Of a stretch of DNA of 64,000 bases, positions 32,980 to 44,057 are shown piece after piece (the stretch's first letter is position 1; every line of letters begins with the position of its first letter). The DNA is taken from assembly GCF_039522025.1 (NCBI RefSeq), contig NZ_BAAADB010000015.1, positions 39,758 to 103,757 of the forward strand. The letters run 5' to 3'. A program made the translations under genes and the position numbers. The notes beneath the pieces were generated by a model. The model was not told where the DNA came from and searched no databases. It saw only the letters and a list, made by a program, of their open reading frames with translations. The DNA is from Deinococcus depolymerans. GTDB taxonomy: Bacteria; Deinococcota; Deinococci; Deinococcales; Deinococcaceae.

Positions 32980-33438
32980 TCAGCTGGCCTGCATGCCGTG
33001 TTTCATGTCGCGGATCTGGTCGTGACTGGCCTTCACCTTAGCGAACTGACCCTCCACGAAGGCGCGGATATCGGCCGGAAGGTCCGTTTCCTTGAGCACG
33101 TCCTGGTAGTTTTCGACCGCGACGTCCTCCCCCCGTTCGGCCTCGGCGACCACCTGGTAGTCATCACGGCCGGTCAGGGCGTCACGGACGTTCAGCCACG
33201 TGCGGTGCAGGGCCGCGCCGACGCTGCCGCCCTCGCGGGGCTTGTCACCCAGGCGGGCAATGTGGGCTTCCACCTCGCCCGCGAGCTTGCTGCGCTGGGC
33301 GCTGCGTTCCGTGAACAGCGTCTTGAGCTGCGGGTCGGTCGCGTGTTCGGCGGCGTCGGCGAAACCTTTCTCGCCGTCGCGCAGGGTGCCGAGCAGGTAC
33401 TGGAGTTTGTCAAGAACGGTCTCGTTGTTCATGGTCAT
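32980..33438 (-). CDS. PA2169/DUF2383-type four-helix bundle protein
   Basis: This 152-residue protein starts at ATG 33438, 7 bases after AGGAGG (33451-33446). The whole length is helical: TVLDKLQYLLGTLRDGEKGF, LFTERSAQRSKLAGEVEAHI, WLNVRDALTGRDDYQVVAEA and GEDVAVENYQDVLKE. This is the ferritin-like DUF2383 (PA2169) family, with Glu and His on the helices that could bind metal. Such proteins are often stress-induced. Function not established. It is monocistronic. Confidence 0.75.
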   Translation of the reverse strand: MTMNNETVLDKLQYLLGTLRDGEKGFADAAEHATDPQLKTLFTERSAQRSKLAGEVEAHIARLGDKPREGGSVGAALHRTWLNVRDALTGRDDYQVVAEAERGEDVAVENYQDVLKETDLPADIRAFVEGQFAKVKASHDQIRDMKHGMQAS

Positions 33439-33770
33439 GGTGGTGCCTCCTGAAAGGTCTGCGTGAACGGCACGGGCGTGCCGGTCATGGGGGGAAAAAG
33501 TCCGCCGGCCGGAACGGGAAGGACGGGTGGATGAACAGCCCGGCCGGTGGGAGGTGCAACGATCAGAGCCTACGGGCTGCCCGGCCCGTCCACATGACAG
33601 CCGCACCAAGGGAGGGTTTACCGGACGTTGGGGCAGGGTTGCCCGAATTCACATGTGCGAGTCCGGCGCCGTGACGCGCTCTGCCCGGCAGGTGCGAACT
33701 GGCCGACGCCACACCCCGAGGCGGTGGGTGTCCGGCCGCCCGTTGCCCTCACCGGCCCACGAACTGCACC
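33439..33770. other. Gap without a recognisable gene
   Basis: About 330 bases upstream of the DUF2383 gene, apart from its RBS. I see no convincing ORF, strong promoter or structure; repeat H follows. Confidence 0.5.
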
Positions 33771-33929
33771 TGATACGGACTCCGTCTGTTTCGTTCACAG
33801 ATTGGAACACCACCGATCTGTCAACTCCACGTCCGGAACCCGCCCAGCTCCTCCTCTGCGGAGCAGCTCTCCGAGTCGCTTCGCTCGGATTGAACGGCTC
33901 TGTAAGCCATTCAATCGGAGTCCGCATGA
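33771..33929 (-). repeat. Dispersed repeat, copy H (long form)
   Basis: Reverse orientation: hairpin 2 (ACAGATTGGAACACCACCGATCT region) comes first, then CACGTCCGGAACCCG, the middle block CAGCTCCTCCTCTGCGGAGC, CGCTCGGATTGAACGGCT and the end CGGAGTCCGCATGA. It lies between divergent genes. Confidence 0.85.
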
Positions 33930-34020
33930 CCCACTGGCGAGCCGGGACACCCGGCGCCCCCGGACATGCTCTGCTGGGTGGCATGACCACCCTGACTGCC
34001 GCTCGTCCCGCCGGTCACCC

Positions 34021-34728
34021 GTGACCCGCGCCCGACCGACCGTGCTGCGGATGCAGTGGCTCGACCTGTGCTTCCTGCACTGGGCCGTCCCGGCGCAGGC
34101 GCTGCAACGCACGCTGCCGCGCGGAGTGCAGCTGGACACCCGCGCCGGTCAGGCCTACCTGGGGGTGGTGCCGTTCCGGATGGCGGGCGTCGCGCCGCTG
34201 CACCTGCCGGACGTACCGGGCCTGAGCGCCTTCCCGGAACTGAACCTGCGGACCTACGTGACCGTGAACGGCGAACGCGGCGTGTGGTTCTACAGCCTGG
34301 ACGTCACGCAGCCCCTGGCGGCCGCGCTGGCCCGGACCCTGTTCCACCTGCCGTACCGGCACAGCCGCATGTGGGTGGACCGCCAGGGCGACGTGACCCG
34401 CTACGCCAGCGAACTGCTCGCGCCGGGCACGCCGGGCGGCGGACGGTTCGCCGGAGCGTACCGTCCGGCCGGAGAGCTGCTGACTGTGCCCGGCGACTCG
34501 CTGGAGGGATGGCTGACCAACCGCCTGACCCTGTTCTCGGCCGACCCGGCGGGCCGGGTGTACCGCGGGCAGATCGAGCACGCCGCGTGGCCGCTGCGGC
34601 GGGCGGAGGCGCAGGTGCGCGTGAACACCCTGGCCGAACCGCTCGGCCTGACCCTGACCGGCGAGCCGCACGCGCTGCACGCCGAACGGCTGGACGTACG
34701 CGCCCGCTGGCTGGAACGGGTGCTCTAG
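34021..34728 (+). CDS. DUF2071 family protein
   Basis: This protein of about 235 residues has a GTG start. QWLDLCFLHWAVPAQALQRT, LGVVPFRMAGV, LNLRTYVTVNGERGVWFYSL and LPYRHSRMWV match DUF2071 (YqjF-like), proteins with an acetoacetate-decarboxylase-like beta-barrel and unknown role. A 13-codon frame (33983-34024) ends in TGA that overlaps this GTG as GTGA and may couple translation. A hairpin without U-tract follows (GGCACCGG 34846-34853 / CCGGTGCC 34866-34873). Confidence 0.8.
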   Translation: MTRARPTVLRMQWLDLCFLHWAVPAQALQRTLPRGVQLDTRAGQAYLGVVPFRMAGVAPLHLPDVPGLSAFPELNLRTYVTVNGERGVWFYSLDVTQPLAAALARTLFHLPYRHSRMWVDRQGDVTRYASELLAPGTPGGGRFAGAYRPAGELLTVPGDSLEGWLTNRLTLFSADPAGRVYRGQIEHAAWPLRRAEAQVRVNTLAEPLGLTLTGEPHALHAERLDVRARWLERVL

Positions 34729-34845
34729 AGCAGTGGCCATGAAGAGGCAGCCTGTCTGGCCGGGCGGCCTTGGAACGCTCCGCAGGAGAGCGGGTGAAGA
34801 TGGACGGGCAGGACGGACTGAACCAGCTGCTGAGCAGAGAAGGGA

Positions 34846-34873
34846 GGCACCGGACGGCTGCTGTTCCGGTGCC
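34846..34873. terminator. Hairpin after the DUF2071 gene
   Basis: GGCACCGG / CCGGTGCC, 8-bp stem and 12-base loop. It lacks a T tract, so termination is uncertain. Confidence 0.35.
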
Positions 34874-34909
34874 GTCATGCGGAGAAGGGCTCTGACACGG
34901 ACTCCGGCC

Positions 34910-35153
34910 TGATACGGATTTCGTCTGTTTCGCTGACAGATCGGAACACCACCGATCTGTCAACTCCACGTCCGGAACCCGCCCAGCTCCTCCTCTGCGG
35001 CGCAGCTCTACGAGTCGCATCCGCTCGGATTGAACGGCTTTTCGGAGCGCTGCGCCGCAGGGCGAACAGGTGAGAACCGCCCCTCCGGGCGTGGGTGGAG
35101 GTTGCAACCCGGTGCGTTGGCGGGGTGTGAACGAAACACACGGCGGTCGGTAT
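34910..35153. repeat. Composite dispersed repeat (copy I)
   Basis: A reverse-orientation long copy (34910 to about 35046, up to CTCGGATTGAACGGCTTTT) runs directly into the 3' two thirds of a diverged forward copy (GGAGCGCTGCGCCGCAGGG to GTCGGTATGG). A stray terminus TGACACGGACTCCGG sits just before it (34893-34907). It looks like a recombined or nested pair. It occupies most of the 34729-35166 gap. Confidence 0.7.
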
Positions 35154-35166
35154 GGGTCCAGGGGGA

Positions 35167-36135
35167 TCAGGTCAGTTCGAGCCGGAAGGCCTCGCTCAGG
35201 CCGGCGGTCGCGGCGTCACGCGCCACCTGCGGCGCGTGGTTCAGGGCCAGCACGGCGCGGTAGGTGCGCTGCGCGAGTTCACGGTCTCCCAGTGCGTCCC
35301 GGACCTGCCCCAGCCGCGCCAGGACCAGTCCGGGCAGGCTGCGCGGCAGATCGTCGGTCAGGGCGTGCGCCGCGCGTTCCAGCAGTGTCCGCGCCTCCGG
35401 CAGGTCCCCCACCGCGAGGTGAATGCCGGCGGCGGCGGCGTCCAGTTCCGCGCGGGGCGTGACCGGGTCGCCCGTCTCGCGGTGCAGCGCGGCGAGCAGG
35501 CCTCCCAGATCGTCGGTCTCGTTCAGCTGCCACGCGCGGTCTGCCAGGGCGCGCAGGCGACTCGTCTCGCCCGGCCCGAAGGCCCGCAGGTCCGGCAGGG
35601 CCGCGCCGGGCAGCCGCGACAGCAGGTCCGGCAGGTCGTCGAGCGGCACCAGCGCCACGCCGTCGTGCGCGTTGAGCCGCGCGGCGAGTTCGGTCAGGCG
35701 GCGTTCCCGCCAGCGGGTGCCGGGCCCCTCGTCCAGGGCCGCGCGGACAGCCAGCGTCTGCTCCTGCACCTGCGCCAGGAACGCCGGGTCCAGCACGCCG
35801 GGCAGCGTCAACGGGGCCGTCACGAGTTCCGCGAGGACCGCCTCGGCCCGGCCGGCTGCCCGCAGGCGCTCGCGGCCGGCCGGGAACTGCCCCAGGAAAC
35901 CCGTCAGTTGCTCGTACTCGGCGTCCGCCCAGGTCCAGTCGTCGCCCGGCAGGTCCGTGACGGTCAGGCGAGCGGCCGGCAGCGCGTCCCGCAGCGGGTG
36001 GTCCGGATCGGGACTGCTGGCCCACAGCAGGCCCGGCGCGCCCAGGGCCCGCAGCGCCTCGACGATCGTCCCGGCGTTCAACTGCGGTTGCAGGCGAAGC
36101 AGGTCGCCCAGGTCCGGCAGCAGCGTCAGCGGCAC
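35167..36135 (-). CDS. TPR-like helical protein of unknown function
   Basis: This 322-residue, cytoplasmic protein from a GTG start is Leu/Ala-rich and helical throughout. The C-terminal third has two TPR-like units ([20 protein letters not shown], then [31 protein letters not shown]). The N-terminal part is not recognised. It may be read by coupling from a 16-residue leaderless leader ORF (36176-36126, after TACACT 36189-36184). No functional partner is evident; rel is upstream on the same strand but reads from its own promoter and ends at 36225. Confidence 0.5.
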   Translation of the reverse strand: MPLTLLPDLGDLLRLQPQLNAGTIVEALRALGAPGLLWASSPDPDHPLRDALPAARLTVTDLPGDDWTWADAEYEQLTGFLGQFPAGRERLRAAGRAEAVLAELVTAPLTLPGVLDPAFLAQVQEQTLAVRAALDEGPGTRWRERRLTELAARLNAHDGVALVPLDDLPDLLSRLPGAALPDLRAFGPGETSRLRALADRAWQLNETDDLGGLLAALHRETGDPVTPRAELDAAAAGIHLAVGDLPEARTLLERAAHALTDDLPRSLPGLVLARLGQVRDALGDRELAQRTYRAVLALNHAPQVARDAATAGLSEAFRLELT

Positions 36136-36224
36136 GGGCCCTCCGGCGGGGCGGCCCTCGGTACGTTGAATGGCATCCGCGTCAGTGTACCGCGGGCGGC
36201 CCGGACGGAACGCCGCCCGCGCGG

Positions 36225-38510
<2,286 letters not shown>

Positions 38511-38517
38511 GCCCGGC

Positions 38518-38523
38518 AGAATA
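38518..38523 (-). promoter_or_regulatory. Leaderless -10 box TATTCT for rel
   Basis: The box sits between repeat J and the GTG at 38510. Any -35 at normal spacing would fall inside the repeat (38541-38546). Confidence 0.6.
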
Positions 38524-38528
38524 GCGCC

Positions 38529-38689
38529 TGATACGGATTCCGTTTATTTCGTTGACAGATCGGAACACCATCAATCTGTCAACTCCACGTCCGGAGGGGC
38601 GTTTCTCTCCTGCTCGCTCTGCAGCGCAGCTCTACGAGTCCGCTCGGATTGAATGGCCTTTGCAGCCCATTCAATCGGAGTCCGTATGA
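38529..38689 (-). repeat. Dispersed repeat, copy J
   Basis: Reverse-orientation 161-bp copy: TGATACGGATTCCGTTTATT, hairpin 2 with GTTGACAGATCGG, CACGTCCGGAGGG, a diverged middle, and hairpin 1 ending CGGAGTCCGTATGA. It abuts the rel promoter. Confidence 0.85.
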
Positions 38690-38734
38690 GCCGCCGCGCA
38701 CAGCGCCCTGCCTGCCCCACCCCACCAACACATG

Positions 38735-38759
38735 AAAAACGCCCACCCGGAAACGGGTG
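38735..38759 (-). terminator. Rho-independent terminator of the 34-residue gene
   Basis: On the minus strand CACCCG, four bases, CGGGTG, then GGCG and TTTTT (plus-strand A tract 38735-38739). Confidence 0.75.
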
Positions 38760-38803
38760 AGCGGTCAAGTGTCCGTGAGCAGGGAGCGGGAAACAGGAGG
38801 CCC

Positions 38804-38908
38804 CTAGCGGCGGTCACGCACGCGCACGGGGATCGGCACCGGCTGCGGTTGCGGGCTGCCTTTCAGCACCTCGCGGAGCCAGTCAACAAATTCACGCAGG
38901 CCCTTCAT
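38804..38908 (-). CDS. Small 34-residue protein
   Basis: A short gene with full signals: TACACT (38921-38916, minus) as -10, GGGAGG before the ATG at 38908, 34 codons, TAG stop, and a rho-independent terminator 45 bases later. The product opens MKGLREFVDWLREVLKG, an amphipathic helix, and ends Pro/Gln-rich then basic (PVRVRDRR). It could be membrane-surface or nucleic-acid associated. I know no family. The complete set of signals is the main evidence that it is real. Confidence 0.6.
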   Translation of the reverse strand: MKGLREFVDWLREVLKGSPQPQPVPIPVRVRDRR

Positions 38909-39055
38909 GCCTCCCAGTGTAATGACCCGGGCCTGACAGAGATGGCACGAAGCTTACGAAGGGTTCACACCCCGGACTCACACCCGCCGCGCCGTGCAGC
39001 ACGCAATCCAGACAAACGTCCCGACCCAGGCGGAACAGCGCAGGCGACCCACGTC

Positions 39056-39194
39056 TGATACGGACTCCGATTGAATGGCTTACAAAGCCGTTCAATCCGA
39101 GCGGATGCAAGAGGGAGCAAAACGGGTTCCGGACGTGGAGTTGACAGATTGGTGGTGTTCCAATCTGTTAACGAAACAAACGGAATCCGTCTGA
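39056..39194 (+). repeat. Dispersed repeat, copy K (short form)
   Basis: A 139-bp copy: TGATACGGACTCCG, hairpin 1 GATTGAATGGCTT/AAGCCGTTCAATC, CGAGCGGATGCAAGAGGGAG, GGTTCCGGACGTGGAG, hairpin 2 GTTGACAGATTGG/CCAATCTGTTAAC and AAACAAACGGAATCCGTCTGA. It is the best reference copy of the short form. It fills most of 38909-39273. Confidence 0.9.
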
Positions 39195-39273
39195 CAGACT
39201 CTGACAAGTGTCTGGCAGCAGTCTGCACCGTTCGGCAGACATGCAGGACCACTGCCTGCGAGAATGGGTGCAG

Positions 39274-40227
39274 ATGAACGCCCTCCAGCCACCCATCTTC
39301 CGGGAACTTCAGGACTCGCGCCGCGTGCTGATCGCGGGCATGGGCGGCGGGTTCGACGTGTACTGCGGCCTGCCGCTGTACTTCGCCCTGAAGGCCGAGG
39401 GGAAGGAGGTGTTCCTGGCGAACTACTCGTTCACCAGCCTGGGTCTCGGCCCGAACGGCCCGCTGCCGCACGCGGTCGTGCCCGTCACGCCGGACCTGTT
39501 CGTACAGCCCGGCGAGTACTTCCCGGAATACTGGCTGAGTCGCTGGCTGGTCACGCAGGGTGAACCGGGCACCGTTTACGCCCTGCGGAAGGTGGGCGTG
39601 CAGCCCCTGAAGAGCGCCTACGAGGCCCTCGTGAAACACCTGAACATCGACACGGTCATCCTCGTGGATGGCGGCACCGATTCACTCATGCGCGGGGACG
39701 AGTCCGGGCTGGGCACCCCGCACGAGGACGCCACCAGCCTCGTCGCCGTGAACGAACTGCGCGGCCCGAAGAAGCTGCTCGCCTGCCTGGGCTTCGGTGT
39801 GGACCACTTTCATGGCGTGTCACACGCCGACTACCTGGAAGCCACTGCCGAACTCGCCCGGGGTGGCGCGTACCTGGGCGCGTTCAGTCTCACCCCCGAC
39901 ATGCCCCCCGTGCAGAAGTACAAGGACGCCTGCGAGGCCGTGTTCCAGATGATGCCCCGCTACACCAGCATCGTGAACAGCAGCATCGTCAGCGCCATCG
40001 ACGGGCAGTACGGCGACCACCACGCCACCAGCCGCACGCACGGCAGCGAACTGTGGATCAACCCGCTGATGGGCCTGTACTGGACATACCACCTGCCGGC
40101 CGTCGCCCGCCGCATTCAGTACTACCAGCCCATGCTGGACACCGTCACGCTGAGCGACGTGGGGCTGGTCATCGAACGCCACCGCGAGGAAGTCACGATC
40201 CGCCCACGGGTGGCTCTTCCGCTGTGA
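39274..40227 (+). CDS. DUF1152 family protein
   Basis: This 317-residue protein has RRVLIAGMGGGFDVYCGLPLY, FLANYSFTSLG, VDGGTDSLMRGDESGLGTPH and SRTHGSELWINPLMGLYW, the pattern of DUF1152, cytoplasmic proteins of unknown function with a Rossmann-like start. GAGAAT near 39260-39265 is a weak leaderless -10, favouring ATG 39274 over an upstream in-frame ATG. It is not linked to a neighbour operon. Confidence 0.75.
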   Translation: MNALQPPIFRELQDSRRVLIAGMGGGFDVYCGLPLYFALKAEGKEVFLANYSFTSLGLGPNGPLPHAVVPVTPDLFVQPGEYFPEYWLSRWLVTQGEPGTVYALRKVGVQPLKSAYEALVKHLNIDTVILVDGGTDSLMRGDESGLGTPHEDATSLVAVNELRGPKKLLACLGFGVDHFHGVSHADYLEATAELARGGAYLGAFSLTPDMPPVQKYKDACEAVFQMMPRYTSIVNSSIVSAIDGQYGDHHATSRTHGSELWINPLMGLYWTYHLPAVARRIQYYQPMLDTVTLSDVGLVIERHREEVTIRPRVALPL

Positions 40228-40306
40228 CCGCGGTGTTCAGTTCCACCCTGGCGCTGAACAGATACCCCTCAATTCCACTTCCAACCGCTCCCCCCCTCCG
40301 CTCGAT

Positions 40307-41128
40307 TCAGAGGCGTTGAGGACACCCCAGGGCCCCTCTGAATTCTCCCGTGTCGCGCTGCCAGCCGCGCACCCACGCGACCTCCAGCGTCTTCGGCCAG
40401 GGGCCGCGCCGCTGGCCGCCGGGCAGCAGGTGCGGGAGTTCGTAGATGTTCAGCATGAACTGCATCGGGTACGCGGGCGACTGGGGTACGCGGCCCACGA
40501 CCTGCCCATCCACGCGGAACGTGACGTCGTGCGGGGTCCACTCGGCGCTGTACACGTGCAGGTCGGCGGGACTGCCGGAAATCCGGGCCGAACGCATGTC
40601 CAGGGTGAGGGCCGGATCGTGGATGGGTTTCACGCCGAAGTGCACGCGGAAGGCGTCGGGGTCGCGTTCGTGGCCGAACACCTCGCAGATGCAGATCTCG
40701 CCGGACTGCCCCGGTTCCCGCTCGACGCCGATCATCCAGAACGCGCCCAGGTACCCGGGGGGCAGGTCGGCGCGCAGGGCAACCTCGAACCGGCCGTACT
40801 GCGGGGTGTACAGCCACGTCTCGGGTTGCGCCTCGGTGACCCGCAGGCCCGGGTGGAAGCGGTGCTGGCCCACCGGGCTGCCCACCGGCCCGGCGGAGCA
40901 CCCGGTCTGGAGGCTGGACACGCGCAGCGCCCCGTCGAAGGTGGGGTTCCAGGGCTGCTGGTCTCCGGTGATCTGGAGGTGCAGGCCCGTGCCCGGCAGG
41001 GCGTAGCGGGCAGCGGACGCCTCGCGGCTGGCCCACTGCGGCAGGTAGTGCGGCAGCCAGCGCCCGGGGTGCAGTTCGGGGCCGCTGAAGTCGTCCTCGA
41101 AGGTCAGGACGTATTTCGCCACGGTCAC
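40307..41128 (-). CDS. GH16-fold glycoside hydrolase-like protein with altered catalytic motif
   Basis: This 273-residue protein has a GTG start overlapping the esterase stop by GTGA. The fold is that of family 16 glycoside hydrolases: FEDDFSGPELHPGRW, YGRFEVALRADLPPGYLGAFWMIG and VYSAEWTPHDVTFRVDGQVV. The catalytic E-x-D-x-x-E motif reads GEICICEVFG: both glutamates remain but the central Asp is Cys. No signal peptide, so it appears cytoplasmic, unlike most GH16 enzymes. It may be a lectin-like or altered enzyme. Confidence 0.75.
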   Translation of the reverse strand: MTVAKYVLTFEDDFSGPELHPGRWLPHYLPQWASREASAARYALPGTGLHLQITGDQQPWNPTFDGALRVSSLQTGCSAGPVGSPVGQHRFHPGLRVTEAQPETWLYTPQYGRFEVALRADLPPGYLGAFWMIGVEREPGQSGEICICEVFGHERDPDAFRVHFGVKPIHDPALTLDMRSARISGSPADLHVYSAEWTPHDVTFRVDGQVVGRVPQSPAYPMQFMLNIYELPHLLPGGQRRGPWPKTLEVAWVRGWQRDTGEFRGALGCPQRL

Positions 41129-42144
41129 GTCAGTCCCAGCCCGCGCCGCAGGGCGTCCAGGGCGGAGGCCGTGAAGCCACGCGCCACCGCCGAGTCCGGT
41201 GCGAAGCGTTCGAAGGCGTGGTACGCGCCGGGCACCTCCACGAACTCGCAGGGCACCCCGGCGGCCCGGAGTCTACGGGCGTACTCGCGGTCCTCCCCGT
41301 GGAAGAGGTCGAGGGTGCCCACGCCGATCCACGCGGGCGGCAGGCCCGTCAGGTCGGCGCGGCGGGCGGGCGCGGCGTACTCGGGGGCATCGTCCATGCG
41401 CGGTGGGCGGCCCAGGTACGACGTCCAGCCCAGCACGTTCGAGGCGGGCCGCCAGATGAACTCGCCTCGCCCGGCGTGATCGGCGTTCAGGGCGGTGCGG
41501 TCGTCCAGCATCGGGTAGTACAGCAGCTGGAAGGCGGGCGTGACCTCGCCCCGGTCGTGCGCGAGCTGCGCGAGCGCGGCGGCCAGCCCGCCCCCGGCGC
41601 TGTCGCCCACCAGGGCGATGCGGGCCGGGTCGAGGCCCAGCACGTCCGCGTCACGGGCCATCCACGTCAGGGCCGCGTAGCAGTCCTCCAGCGGGCCGGG
41701 GAACGGCGTGCCCGGCGCGAGGCGGTACTCGACGCCAACGACCAGCACGCCGAGTTCCCGCGCGTACGCGGCACTCTGCGGGTGGTACGCCGCCGCCGAG
41801 CCGGTCACGTACCCGCCCCCGTGAATGTTCAGGATCGCCGCCGCGTTCGCCGGGAGGTTCGGGGGCCGGTACACGAACACCGTCACGTCCGGCGCACCGG
41901 GCGGACCGGGAATGCGCCGCTCCTCCACCGTCACCCCGTCCGGCAGCGCGGGAGCCTTCGCGCGGGCCTGCAATGCCCCCATGACCGCCACGACGCCCGG
42001 CGTGAACGGCGGCGAGCGGAAGCGCACGAACGGAGAGCGCAACTCCGGGTGCAGCTGGGCGTACGAGGCGGCGCGTCTGGTCGAGAGGACCCACGCACCC
42101 AGCGCCAGCGCCGCACCGACCGTCAGAAACCGTCCTGTTTTCAT
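41125..42144 (-). CDS. Hormone-sensitive-lipase family esterase, N-terminally anchored
   Basis: This protein of about 339 residues starts at ATG 42144 (GTG 42159 is possible). A hydrophobic N-terminal segment (~5-22) probably anchors it. The oxyanion motif HGGGYVTGS, nucleophile GDSAGGG, acid TLDLFHGED and GAYHAF histidine complete an alpha/beta-hydrolase triad of the HSL type, which hydrolyses short esters. It is divergent from the DUF6155 gene and in operon with the GH16-like gene. Confidence 0.85.
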   Translation of the reverse strand: MKTGRFLTVGAALALGAWVLSTRRAASYAQLHPELRSPFVRFRSPPFTPGVVAVMGALQARAKAPALPDGVTVEERRIPGPPGAPDVTVFVYRPPNLPANAAAILNIHGGGYVTGSAAAYHPQSAAYARELGVLVVGVEYRLAPGTPFPGPLEDCYAALTWMARDADVLGLDPARIALVGDSAGGGLAAALAQLAHDRGEVTPAFQLLYYPMLDDRTALNADHAGRGEFIWRPASNVLGWTSYLGRPPRMDDAPEYAAPARRADLTGLPPAWIGVGTLDLFHGEDREYARRLRAAGVPCEFVEVPGAYHAFERFAPDSAVARGFTASALDALRRGLGLT

Positions 42145-42170
42145 GGCTGATTGTCGCACCCGCCAGCCGG

Positions 42171-42176
42171 TACGCT
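42171..42176 (+). promoter_or_regulatory. Leaderless -10 box TACGCT for the DUF6155 gene
   Basis: TACGCT ends 6 bases before ATG 42183. Confidence 0.6.
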
Positions 42177-42182
42177 GACGGC

Positions 42183-42719
42183 ATGGCCCTGACCCTCACG
42201 CAACTCCGCCAGACGCTGGGCGACATGGACGCCCCGGAACTCCGCGAGCTGATCGTCACGCTGTACCGCGCCAGCGCCGACAACAAACGCCAGCTGGCCG
42301 CGCTGCTGGAGGGCGACCACAGTGGTCTGCTGGACCGGCTGGAAACCGAGCTGGAAAAGGCGTTCCGCACCTCCGGCCGCCTGCCCAGCATGAAGGTCGG
42401 CGGGGCGAAGAAGGCCCTGACCGCGTACCTGAAGGTCGCCGCGCCCGCCGAGGCCCTGGACGCGGAACTGCGTTACGTCGAGGCCGGCGTGCTGTGCCTG
42501 CACGCGTACGGCGACTGGCCCGAGAACAACTACAGCAGCATGGAGGGCGTCTTCGAGTCGGCCCTGAAACGCGCCGCGACCCTCGACCTGAAAGACATTC
42601 CCTTCAAGCGGCTGGAACGCCTCGTGAAGAACGCCGACGGGTTCGGGTACGGCTTCTCGGACCAGATCGCGTTCCTGTACGACGGGTTCCTGGAGAAACT
42701 GGAGGAGCCGGAGGACTGA
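42183..42719 (+). CDS. DUF6155-like protein
   Basis: This 178-residue, helical, cytoplasmic protein has the DUF6155-like opening LTQLRQTLGDMDAPELRELI, then VTLYRASADNKRQLAALL. A KVGGAKKALTAYLKVA segment and a WPENNYSSMEGVFESALKRA segment follow. The function is unknown. Confidence 0.65.
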   Translation: MALTLTQLRQTLGDMDAPELRELIVTLYRASADNKRQLAALLEGDHSGLLDRLETELEKAFRTSGRLPSMKVGGAKKALTAYLKVAAPAEALDAELRYVEAGVLCLHAYGDWPENNYSSMEGVFESALKRAATLDLKDIPFKRLERLVKNADGFGYGFSDQIAFLYDGFLEKLEEPED

Positions 42720-42743
42720 CCCCCGGCCCCCGGCCCCTTCGCC

Positions 42744-43952
<1,209 letters not shown>

Positions 43953-43970
43953 GGTGGGCTCCTTCGGGGG

Positions 43971-44055
43971 GCAGATGGCGGATGGCAGATAGCGGATGGC
44001 GAAGGCGGGGCTGGGGCGTTGTAGGCCATAGGCCATCTGCCTTCAGCCATCCGCC
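43971..44055. repeat. 7-bp tandem repeat with inverted partner
   Basis: Four units of GC[A/G]GAT[A/G] (43971-43998), then the inverse GCCATCCGCC (44046-44055) pairing with GGCGGATGGC (43977-43986). It lies between the carboxylase and dehydrogenase genes and can form a stem in the mRNA. Confidence 0.6.
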
Positions 44056-44057
44056 CC

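Noticed and set aside
43971..44055. CRISPR-like array
   Set aside because: Units are 7 bp, without spacers, and no cas genes are present.
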